Origin: Tropicibacter oceani
Lineage (GTDB): Bacteria > Pseudomonadota > Alphaproteobacteria > Rhodobacterales > Rhodobacteraceae
Assembly (NCBI RefSeq): GCF_029958925.1
Contig: NZ_CP124616.1
Coordinates: 3,162,001 to 3,226,000 of the forward strand
DNA: 64,000 nucleotides
Direction: 5' to 3'
Made by a program: the position numbers and the translations under genes. The notes beneath the pieces were generated by a model. It did not search any database. It had not been told where the DNA came from and saw only the letters and a list, made by a program, of their open reading frames with translations. Below, one piece after another: positions 57,899-64,000 of the stretch (the first letter of the stretch is position 1; each line of letters begins with the position of its first letter).

Positions 57899-58150
57899 TC
57901 AGGCGCCCTTGACCGTGCGTTTGATCCATGCCGCAAGGTAACGCAGCGGCCAGCGCAGAACGCTCATGCCGGCGGCCAGCACGGCAAGCCCGATCCAGGG
58001 GCCGTTCTCGTAGGTCACATAGCCCACAAGCGGAATTCCCAGCGCAATCAGCACATAGGCCCGCGTCCAGTGATTGTCCTTGGATGGCAACATCCCAAGC
58101 ACATTCGCCAGCACGGCCCAAGCACACGCCAGTATCAAAGAGGTTGTCAT
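57899..58150 (-). CDS. DUF2484 family membrane protein
   Basis: Small membrane protein of 83 aa: TSLILACAWAVLANVLGML, SKDNHWTRAYVLIALGIPLVG and a third helix GLAVLAAGMSVLRWP (the first two partly quoted). DUF2484 proteins are typical of Rhodobacteraceae and are found between murC and murB, as here except for the intervening island. ATG 58150 was chosen over a longer frame. Role unknown, perhaps in cell-wall synthesis. Confidence 0.82.
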   Translation of the reverse strand: MTTSLILACAWAVLANVLGMLPSKDNHWTRAYVLIALGIPLVGYVTYENGPWIGLAVLAAGMSVLRWPLRYLAAWIKRTVKGA

Positions 58151-58265
58151 CGTCCTGCCCTCCGCATCCCCCGGCGGCAGGGATACCTTGCCCCGTAAGG
58201 CCCCGGCTCGCAAGCCCTCTGACGGCCCGGGATCGACAAAATCGGGCGCAAAACGCCCGCCGGGC

Positions 58266-59375
58266 CTAGCGCAGCTTGCCGAACCGGTCGCGTTGCAGGC
58301 CCAGTTCGCCCTTCAAAACCGCCGGATCGCGCAGGATGCCCAGGTAGCGGCGGCGGTAATAGCGGCTGGTGACAAAGCGCCAAGGCACCCGGTACAAAAG
58401 CGTCAGCGACGCCGACAGCCGCCGCCGCGCCGGGCTGCCGAAGCCTTGCAGGCAGCGCCGCAGCCAACGCGAAGTGGCCGGCGACATGGCCCCCGGATCC
58501 TGGCCCAGAACCATGTCCGTCAGCGCGTCAAGGATCTGCAGATGATGCCCCAGCCCTGCCGCGCGCAGCGAAGTTTCGGCTGCCGCGCGGTCCTGCGCCG
58601 TCAGCGCCTGACGAAAGGCATGGTGATCGACCAGCCCGCGCAGGTACAGCCCGTGGTCCGCGTGATGTTCCTTGGCATAGTGCAGCACGTGATGCAGGAA
58701 ACGGTCGCGCATTGACGGCAGGGCGATGCCCGCGACGGCGCTTGGGGTCGCCCGGTCCAGCACCCCCGGCGCGTCCAGCACCCGCCGCACAAGGCTTTGA
58801 CCGACATGGAAATGCAGCTCGATCGGGAATTCGTGACCTTCGGGGTGCAGCGGGTCAAGGTGGTGCAGCACGGCGGCGTCGATCCGGTCGGGAAAGGCCA
58901 CCGCATCGGGGGATTGCCCCGACAGCAGCGCCTGCGCCTCGCGGGCGCGGTCATAGGGCACCAGGATGTCCAGATCGCTGACAAAGCGGATCGCAGCGGG
59001 GTTGACCAGCGGGTCCAGCATTTCCGCCCCGCCCTTCAGGACGACCGCCGAAATCCCCGCCCCGCCCAGCAACGCGCCAATGCGGCCCAGATCCTGCACC
59101 CCCAGCGCCATGCGGTCACGGTTCGCCGCCCGCATTTCGGCCAGATACAGCCAAAGGTCTTCGGGCAGGGCCGCGTCCAGGCGCGGATCGCGCCCCTGAA
59201 CCGCGGCAACGACCGTGTGGGCGTGCTGGACATTCAACAACCCGGCAAGGGCGACAGGATCAACCTGCGCCAGATCCTCCAACAGGCCTTGCGTCACCGG
59301 TCCCCCCAGCGCCGCCCCCACCAGGCGCAGCGCCGCGCGGTGCATTGCCGACGGGCAGCGGTCAATCAGGCTCAT
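58266..59375 (-). CDS. Nucleotidyltransferase family protein (NTP_transf_5-like)
   Basis: Protein of 369 aa. A helical N-terminal part is followed by a nucleotidyltransferase-like core: VVLKGGAEMLDPLV (about residues 111-124) and FVSDLDILVP (131-140) with the metal-binding DxD, then a His-rich stretch ending IELHFHVG. These fit the uncharacterised nucleotidyltransferase family that often accompanies peptide-modification genes, including HPr-kinase-like enzymes. It overlaps the kinase gene by 4 bp (ATGA), so the two are translated together. It would transfer a nucleotide or related group to an unknown acceptor, possibly the adjacent peptides. Confidence 0.8.
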   Translation of the reverse strand: MSLIDRCPSAMHRAALRLVGAALGGPVTQGLLEDLAQVDPVALAGLLNVQHAHTVVAAVQGRDPRLDAALPEDLWLYLAEMRAANRDRMALGVQDLGRIGALLGGAGISAVVLKGGAEMLDPLVNPAAIRFVSDLDILVPYDRAREAQALLSGQSPDAVAFPDRIDAAVLHHLDPLHPEGHEFPIELHFHVGQSLVRRVLDAPGVLDRATPSAVAGIALPSMRDRFLHHVLHYAKEHHADHGLYLRGLVDHHAFRQALTAQDRAAAETSLRAAGLGHHLQILDALTDMVLGQDPGAMSPATSRWLRRCLQGFGSPARRRLSASLTLLYRVPWRFVTSRYYRRRYLGILRDPAVLKGELGLQRDRFGKLR

Positions 59376-60418
59376 AGCTCGGGCAGGCTTTCACAGGCAT
59401 CAAGCGACTGACCCGAATGGGAATAGACCATCCGGTAGGCCGGCACCTGGTCCAGCAGACGCGCCAGCGGGGCCAGCGTGTTCAGCCCCCGGCTGACCCG
59501 CGCGCCGCCTTCGATGGCGCGCAGCAGCGCCTCTTCGGGGGTGACGCGGTGCATTTCGAAATCCGCGCCTGCGTCATGGGTCGGAAAGATCACCGCCGCG
59601 ACGGGAACGACGCTTCCGGCCGCGACCTGGCGGCTGACCTCGACATAGCGCACGCCATCGCGCACCTTTGGCATCTCGCGCCCGGCGGTGAACAGGGCCT
59701 GCACCTCGGGCAGCGCCCAGGACCGGGCCTTGGTGCCGACCGCCGCCGGAAAGCTGAACACCTGATGGCCATTGCGGTGCAGCGGCACGTGATCATCGGC
59801 AACCTGCGACCAGCCCCGCCCCATCAGGCCAAGCGCGGTGGTCGTCTTGCCGCTGCCGCTGCCGCCGACGAACACCAGCGCCCGCCCGCCGCGCGCCACC
59901 GCCGAGGCATGCATGTTCGCCGCCACCGCATCGCCGCCCACCAACGCTTCGCTGATTGCCAGGATGCAGGCATAGCGCGCCGCGTCGCGGTCGATCCGCT
60001 CGGTCAGCGCAACGCCGTCGCGGTACAGGGTGTAATCGTCGCCTTCGACCTCGATCGACAGCTCCGGCTGTGTCGGTGCCCCACCGGGCTGGGCATAGCG
60101 CGCCAGAACGCAGTTCAGCTGATCCAGCAGGGGGTCCTGCGGCATCCAAAGCGTCGCCCGCGCCGCACCGGCGGCAAAGCCAAGCCCGACCTTGCCCGCC
60201 AGCGGCCGCGCCGCGATGGCCTGCCCGGGGCTGTAGCGTTCCGCATCGAAAAGCCCGGCGGATTGCCAGGATGCCAGCGTGTCACGCTCGGCCTGTGTCC
60301 GGGGGTCTTCATGCAAAAGCCGCGCCAGTTCGGGCGCGGCCAGAACAATAGCGCCCGAGGCGCGATTGTGCAGCACCAGATGCGCCCCGATGGCACAGCT
60401 TTCAATGTCAGCGGACAT
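59372..60418 (-). CDS. HPr kinase-like ATPase (HprK-related)
   Basis: Protein of 348 aa. The region 168-212 carries the HprK pattern in order: MHASAV (His170), Walker A GGSGSGKTTT (185-194) and VADDHVPL with two Asp (208-209). The first 60 residues (HLVLHNRASGAIVLAAPELARLL) are not HprK-like and faintly resemble a PqqD-type peptide-binding module. There is no HPr or PTS gene nearby. HprK relatives of this sort phosphorylate peptides in some RiPP pathways (for example the paeninodin kinase) or belong to Haft's HPr-rel-A cassettes with PqqD-like and nucleotidyltransferase proteins. It follows peptide 1 by 34 bp. Confidence 0.82.
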   Translation of the reverse strand: MSADIESCAIGAHLVLHNRASGAIVLAAPELARLLHEDPRTQAERDTLASWQSAGLFDAERYSPGQAIAARPLAGKVGLGFAAGAARATLWMPQDPLLDQLNCVLARYAQPGGAPTQPELSIEVEGDDYTLYRDGVALTERIDRDAARYACILAISEALVGGDAVAANMHASAVARGGRALVFVGGSGSGKTTTALGLMGRGWSQVADDHVPLHRNGHQVFSFPAAVGTKARSWALPEVQALFTAGREMPKVRDGVRYVEVSRQVAAGSVVPVAAVIFPTHDAGADFEMHRVTPEEALLRAIEGGARVSRGLNTLAPLARLLDQVPAYRMVYSHSGQSLDACESLPEL

Positions 60419-60452
60419 CGGGACTCACTTGGTTGTTGTCAGCCTGTCGGCT

Positions 60453-60626
60453 TTAGCAGTTCTTGTTCTTTTCGCAGGCCTTGCTGTTCGGCGCGGCCTT
60501 GACCGCCTCGGCCGAGGACAGCAGCACCACAGAGGCCCCCGCGCCCAGGGTCGCATACTTGCCGATCGCGCGCAGCGCCTTGCGGCGCCCTTCGGATTCG
60601 ATGTTGTCGTCGTGCTGGTCGTTCAT
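60453..60626 (-). CDS. Putative precursor peptide 1 (57 aa)
   Basis: Short ORF with ATG behind AAGGTGA and a good promoter upstream. An acidic N-terminus (MNDQHDDNIESEG) leads to RRKALRAIGKYATLGAGAS and then VVLLSSAEAVKA; those last 31 residues (14-44) are identical to peptide 2. The tail is APNSKACEKNKNC: basic, two Cys, one Ser. The conserved block looks like a twin-Arg/hydrophobic leader ending in a signal-peptidase-like AVKA. It directly precedes the HprK-like kinase. Under 60 aa and easily missed. Confidence 0.75.
   Translation of the reverse strand: MNDQHDDNIESEGRRKALRAIGKYATLGAGASVVLLSSAEAVKAAPNSKACEKNKNC
60496..60599 (-). repeat. Leader-coding duplication, copy in peptide 1
   Basis: 104 bp that recur at 60966-61069, in the same orientation and 470 bp away, with seven mismatches. 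Five of the six altered codons are synonymous (Thr, Gly, Ala, Ser, Lys); only one changes an amino acid (Gly to Glu). Confidence 0.9.
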
Positions 60627-60937
60627 AATCGTTCACCTTAAAATCCAAGACTTAGATGGCTCTCAGAATACACCCCGAGCATCATCCCAATCAAGGCACT
60701 GGATTGTGTTGCTGGGCAGATCTCCACCCTTTAGGTTAATTTAATACCGCCCAGCAATGGTTTCAACGGCTTACGGACGGCCTTGCACAGGGGAATTTTT
60801 GGGCAACACCATCAAAAGATGAAAGAGCCGGACAGGGCAGCAACTTACAGGCGATTGATCCGGCTTGATTGCTACCTCAGACGGGTTACGACTCAGTCTC
60901 GCGCCGGCTCAGCGCCCCCCAACCAGGGCATCGGGGC
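60627..60937 (-). promoter_or_regulatory. Spacer between the two peptide genes, with promoter of peptide 1
   Basis: A 311-bp gap, more A/T-rich than its surroundings. A sigma-70-like promoter on the minus strand has TTGATT (60694-60689), 18-bp spacing and TATTCT (60670-60665), placing the start about 30 nt before the peptide ATG. Inverted arms GCTGGGC (60711-60717) and GCCCAGC (60749-60755) lie just upstream and may be an operator. I see no further peptide gene here. Confidence 0.6.
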
Positions 60938-61108
60938 TCAGTAGCGATAGATACTGCCCGATTGCGCCTTGACCGCCTCGGCCGAGGACAGCAGCACCAC
61001 CGAGGCCCCGGCCCCCAGCGTCGCATATTTGCCGATCGCGCGCAGCGCCTTGCGGCGTTCTTCGGATTCAACGGTTTCGGTTTCGATCTCTTTTTTGATA
61101 TCACTCAC
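60938..61108 (-). CDS. Putative precursor peptide 2 (56 aa)
   Basis: Short ORF, GTG start 9 nt behind GGAG. The N-terminus is charged (MSDIKKEIETETVESEE). Residues 18-48 are the same 31-residue block as in peptide 1 (RRKALRAIGKYATLGAGAS continuing to SSAEAVKA), and the tail is QSGSIYRY, unrelated to that of peptide 1. Purifying selection on the shared block and divergence of the tail fit a leader/core arrangement. It has its own strong promoter. Confidence 0.75.
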   Translation of the reverse strand: MSDIKKEIETETVESEERRKALRAIGKYATLGAGASVVLLSSAEAVKAQSGSIYRY

Positions 61109-61143
61109 AAGCCAATACTCCGATTAATGATTTCTTAATGATT

Positions 61144-61173
61144 TTTATAGCGACCCTTGCTTCCAATAAACAA
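61144..61173 (-). promoter_or_regulatory. Promoter of peptide 2, with overlapping inverted repeat
   Basis: TTGTTT (61173-61168), 18-bp spacer, TATAAA (61149-61144) on the minus strand, one of the best sigma-70 matches in the window. CCCTTG/CAAGGG arms flank and overlap the -35, and a direct repeat of TTAATGATTT lies in the 5' leader (about 61124-61145). Confidence 0.65.
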
Positions 61174-61321
61174 GGGATTCGTGCCAGGCATTTCCTCCGA
61201 TTGCGCAAACGCCCCGACAAGACCTTGGATATATTTGTCTTTTTATCGCGCCCATGCATCCAGCCGGCGATTGGCGCGCCCCCTGCCCGTTTTCGGTGGT
61301 GGATGCCAGATCCGTGCCCGC

Positions 61322-62503
61322 TCAGCCTTGCAAGGCGAAATTGGCAACCAGGGCGACCAGCGACAAAAGCAGGCCGGCACAGGGCACCGCCAGGGGCACC
61401 TGGAACGCAGACCGACTGCCGCCGCGTTTGACCGCGATCAGCGCCGCGTTGACCAACACGAAAACCGCCAGCAACACGACCGAGGTCGCCTCGGCCAGAA
61501 CCGCCAGCGGCAGGCTCAGCGCCCCGACAACAACCGCCGCCCCCAGAACAAGACTGGCCAACACCGGCGTGCCGAACCGCGGATGCGCATGGTGAAATAC
61601 CCCAAGCGCGCCGCCCGCCTTGCCCAGGCCAAACAGCACCCGCGCCGCCATGACCATCTGCGCCAGAACCCCGTTCAGGGCAGCAAAGACCGCAATCGCC
61701 GCCAGGAACCGGCCGCTGCCCCCGGTCGCCGTGGCCCAGACCAGCGCCAGCGGTTGCTCTGATCCGGCCAGCGCCTGCGGCGGAACCACCCGCAAAGCCG
61801 CCCAAACCACCAGTGCATAGAGCGCCGAGGCAATGACCAGCGACAACACGATGGCGCGCGGCAGGGTGCGCTCTGGCGCAATGACCTCCTCGGCCATGTT
61901 GACGATGTCCTCGAACCCGATAAAGGCAAAGAACGCCAGAACCGCCCCCGCTCCGATCCCGCCCCAGGGCACCGCGCCCGATACCCCCGCCAAAGGCACG
62001 GCACTGGCCCCGGCCCAGACGATCAAGGCCAGACCAACCACCTCGATCAGGGTAAAAAGCGCCGCCAGCCCCAGGCTTTCCAACACTCCGATGATCGCCA
62101 CCAGCGTCAAGGCCCCGCCCAGGGCCACAACCACCAGGGCAACCGGCAGATCAACCAACGCCAACAGATAGCCCGCCCCGCCGCGCAGCACGGCCGCCGC
62201 CGAAATCACCCCGGCCAGAACGATGGCCAATCCCACCGCGATCCCCAGCCAATCGCGGCCAAAGCCGCGCGCGACATAGACCGCCTCTCCGGCAGCCTCG
62301 GGATGGCGCGTCGAAAACTCGGCATAGGACAGGGCCGTCGGCGCCGCGATCAACCCAGCCAGCAAAAACGACAGCGGCGCCCAGGTTCCCGCAACCCCGG
62401 CCACCGCGCCGCTCAGCACATAGATGCCCGCGCCAACCATGACGCCGACCCCATAGGCGGTCAAAAGCCCCAGCCCGATCCGACGCTTCAACCCTTCCGC
62501 CAT
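61322..62503 (-). CDS. APC-superfamily amino-acid/organocation permease
   Basis: Inner-membrane transporter of 393 aa with about 12 hydrophobic helices. Signatures are GLLTAYGVGVMVGAGIYVLSG (TM1 region, quoted as GVGVMVGAGIYVLSG), AFFAFIGFEDIVNMAEEV, PERTLPRAIVLSL, and FAALNGVLAQMVMAARVLFG, seen in part as FAALNGVLAQMVMAAR. The substrate is unknown. I chose ATG 62503; the frame to 62530 begins inside repeat copy 5. Same strand as the peptide genes, but with a 213-bp gap and their own promoter between, so membership of the peptide system is uncertain. Confidence 0.88.
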   Translation of the reverse strand: MAEGLKRRIGLGLLTAYGVGVMVGAGIYVLSGAVAGVAGTWAPLSFLLAGLIAAPTALSYAEFSTRHPEAAGEAVYVARGFGRDWLGIAVGLAIVLAGVISAAAVLRGGAGYLLALVDLPVALVVVALGGALTLVAIIGVLESLGLAALFTLIEVVGLALIVWAGASAVPLAGVSGAVPWGGIGAGAVLAFFAFIGFEDIVNMAEEVIAPERTLPRAIVLSLVIASALYALVVWAALRVVPPQALAGSEQPLALVWATATGGSGRFLAAIAVFAALNGVLAQMVMAARVLFGLGKAGGALGVFHHAHPRFGTPVLASLVLGAAVVVGALSLPLAVLAEATSVVLLAVFVLVNAALIAVKRGGSRSAFQVPLAVPCAGLLLSLVALVANFALQG

Positions 62504-62515
62504 GGCCTTCCTCGG

Positions 62516-62572
62516 TTTCTTTGTGCCCAAATATCCCGGGGGAGCCGCGTCAGCGGCGGGGGCAGAGCCCCC
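62516..62572 (-). repeat. Dispersed 3'-element, copy 5
   Basis: Read from murC: GGGGGCTCTGCCCCC, CCGC/GCGG hairpin, CCCCCGGGATATTTGGGCACAAAGAAACC. It starts 74 bp after the murC stop, marking the original 3' end of murC on the murC side of the island. Confidence 0.88.
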
Positions 62573-62646
62573 AACCGCCGCGCCGCCCCGGATCGGGGCA
62601 AAGGGGTGGGTGGGCGGGCTTTGGCCCGATCAGGGGCGCGCGGCGG

Positions 62647-64000
62647 TCATTTTTCCAAACGCGCCGGCAGGTTGTTGGCCCAGGCCGAAATCGTCCCGGC
62701 GCCCAGGCAGACCACCATGTCGCCCGGCTGCGCCTGTTCGCGCACCAGCCGCTCCAGGTCGTCCTCGCTTTGCAGCGCGCGGGCATGACGATGCCCGTGC
62801 CGCACCAGCCCGGCGACCAGGTCATCGCGCGATGCCCCCTCGATCGGCTCTTCGCCAGCGGCGAAAACCTCGGCGATGGCCACCACGTCGGCCTCGTTGA
62901 AGCAGGTGCAGAAATCCTCGAAATGGTGATGCAGGCGGGTGTAGCGGTGCGGCTGATGCACCGCGATCACCCGGCCTTCGGTCGCCTGACGCGCCGCTTT
63001 CAGCACGGCGGCAATCTCCACCGGATGGTGGCCATAGTCGTCGATGATGGTCACGCCGTTCACTTCGCCGACCTTGGTGAACCGCCGGTTCACCCCGCCA
63101 AAGGCGGCCAGCGCCTCGCGGATTTCCTCGCCGGACATGCCCAGGTGCCTGGCCACGGCCACGGCAGACAGGGCGTTCGACACGTTGTGATCGCCGGGCA
63201 TCGGCAGGGTGCAGCCTTCAAGCGTCACACCGTCCTGCTGGAACTCGATGTCGAAATGCGCCACGCCCTTGACATAGCGCAGGTTCACCGCCCGCACATC
63301 CGCCTGCGCGTTGAACCCATAGGTCACCACGCGCCGGTCCGTGACACGGCCCACCAGCGCCTGCACCTCGGGGTGGTCGGTGCAACAGACCGCCAGACCA
63401 TAGAACGGGATGTTCGACACAAAGTCATAAAAACCGCGGCGCAGGTTCTCGATGGTGCCCCAGTGTTCCATGTGCTCGGGGTCGATATTGGTGACAATGG
63501 CAATGGTCGCGGGCAACCGGTTGAAGGTGCCGTCGGACTCGTCCGCCTCGACCACCATCCATTCGCCCTGCCCCATGCGCGCGTTCGACCCATAGGCATG
63601 GATGATCCCGCCATTGACCACCGTGGGGTCGAAATTGCCCGCATCCAGCAGCGTCGCCACCATGGTCGTCGTCGTCGTCTTGCCGTGGGTGCCGGCAATG
63701 GCCACGTTGGATTTCAGACGCATCAGCTCGGCCAGCATCTCGGCGCGGCGCACCACGGGCAGACCGCGGCGGCGGGCCTCGTCCAGCTCGGGATTGCCCG
63801 GCTTGATCGCGCTGGAAATCACCACGACCTCGGCGGTCTCCAGGTTCTCGGCGCGCTGGCCTTCAAAGACATGCGCGCCCAGCTGTTCCAGCCGCTGGGT
63901 GATCTTGGTCGACTTCAGGTCCGAGCCTTGCACCACGTAACCGTGGTTCAGCAGGACCTCGGCGATGCCCGACATGCCGATGCCGCCGATGCCGACGAAA
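62647..64000 (-). CDS. murC: UDP-N-acetylmuramate--L-alanine ligase MurC, 5' end cut by the window
   Basis: ATP-dependent ligase adding L-Ala to UDP-MurNAc. The reading frame remains open to the window edge, and the residues just before the apparent ATG at 63975 (FVGIGGIG) are the Rossmann motif of MurC, so the true start lies beyond. The ATP loop is [11 protein letters not shown]; other motifs are [22 protein letters not shown] and [10 protein letters not shown]; the C-terminal domain includes FQPHRYTR-like [12 protein letters not shown]. First gene of the mur-fts block in this window. Confidence 0.97.
   Translation of the reverse strand, partial: FVGIGGIGMSGIAEVLLNHGYVVQGSDLKSTKITQRLEQLGAHVFEGQRAENLETAEVVVISSAIKPGNPELDEARRRGLPVVRRAEMLAELMRLKSNVAIAGTHGKTTTTTMVATLLDAGNFDPTVVNGGIIHAYGSNARMGQGEWMVVEADESDGTFNRLPATIAIVTNIDPEHMEHWGTIENLRRGFYDFVSNIPFYGLAVCCTDHPEVQALVGRVTDRRVVTYGFNAQADVRAVNLRYVKGVAHFDIEFQQDGVTLEGCTLPMPGDHNVSNALSAVAVARHLGMSGEEIREALAAFGGVNRRFTKVGEVNGVTIIDDYGHHPVEIAAVLKAARQATEGRVIAVHQPHRYTRLHHHFEDFCTCFNEADVVAIAEVFAAGEEPIEGASRDDLVAGLVRHGHRHARALQSEDDLERLVREQAQPGDMVVCLGAGTISAWANNLPARLEK

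Noticed and set aside
59372-60418. True HPr kinase/phosphorylase of a PTS system
   Set aside because: There is no HPr, EI or EIIA gene nearby. Only the P-loop and flanking His/Asp motifs match HprK, and the N-terminal 60 residues do not.
60660-60937. Third peptide gene between the two precursors
   Set aside because: No copy of the conserved leader block and no short ORF with ribosome-binding site was found on the minus strand.
58266-61108. Lasso-peptide cluster
   Set aside because: HprK-like kinase and nucleotidyltransferase occur in some lasso clusters, but the peptides lack the leader Tyr-Pro and Thr(-2) pattern and a Gly1 with a ring Asp/Glu, and no asparagine-synthetase-like cyclase or transglutaminase-like protease is present.

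Overview
This 64 kb window is a chromosomal segment from an alphaproteobacterium, almost certainly a Rhodobacteraceae/Roseobacter-group member. The evidence is the gene content and order: acnA next to a ccm cytochrome c maturation operon, bolA-dnaJ-cobS-cobT, and mur-ddl-ftsQAZ-lpxC with a DUF2484 gene between murC and murB. The DNA is GC-rich, codon use is strongly GC3, and the same short intergenic element recurs after several genes. I saw no rRNA, tRNA, CRISPR array, phage or insertion sequence.

Layout: 1-2.45 kb, 3' part of aconitase, then a tiny secreted peptide. 2.95-10.06 kb, a long minus-strand block (yajC-secD-secF-TauE/SafE-Mth938-ccmA-ccmB-ccmC-ccmD-ccmG) joining protein export to cytochrome c maturation. 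10.4-12.8 kb, a small ORF, serS and a TspO-like membrane protein. 12.9-17.1 kb, a secreted EF-hand protein, der, a BamB-like lipoprotein and a TPR membrane protein. 17.4-23.1 kb, a two-gene RND efflux pump whose adaptor has an extraordinarily long, regular heptad hairpin. 23.2-28.1 kb, small proteins, pepN, an SDR and membrane proteins. 28.1-34 kb, a lytic transglycosylase-like protein, a conserved unknown, gatB, a DUF4177 protein, bolA and a J-domain protein. 34.1-36.8 kb, msrB, a fasciclin protein and an ECF sigma/anti-sigma pair. 36.9-40.9 kb, cobS and cobT flanking two small secreted cysteine proteins. 41-51 kb, an M24 peptidase, DUF427, a CHAP lipoprotein, a ClC channel, a D-lactate/glycolate oxidase-type enzyme, recN, bamD and lpxC. 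51.3-64 kb, the division and cell-wall cluster ftsZ-ftsA-ftsQ-ddl-murB-(membrane protein)-DUF2484-[island]-murC.

The most unusual part is the island at about 58.2-62.5 kb, between murC and DUF2484. It holds two short peptide genes (57 and 56 aa). They share 31 identical consecutive residues but end in unrelated 8-13 residue tails. Next comes an HPr-kinase-like ATPase, then a nucleotidyltransferase overlapping it by 4 bp, with an APC permease upstream. The layout is that of a peptide-modification system with a fixed leader and variable core, possibly a RiPP-like phosphopeptide pathway without an obvious cyclase or protease. The function is inferred, not shown.

Other notable signals are a five-copy two-hairpin element that always lies 35-75 bp after a stop codon in the same orientation, a SigK/RskA/fasciclin-like regulon with a candidate ECF promoter, several operator-like perfect inverted repeats, and two possible structured small RNAs.
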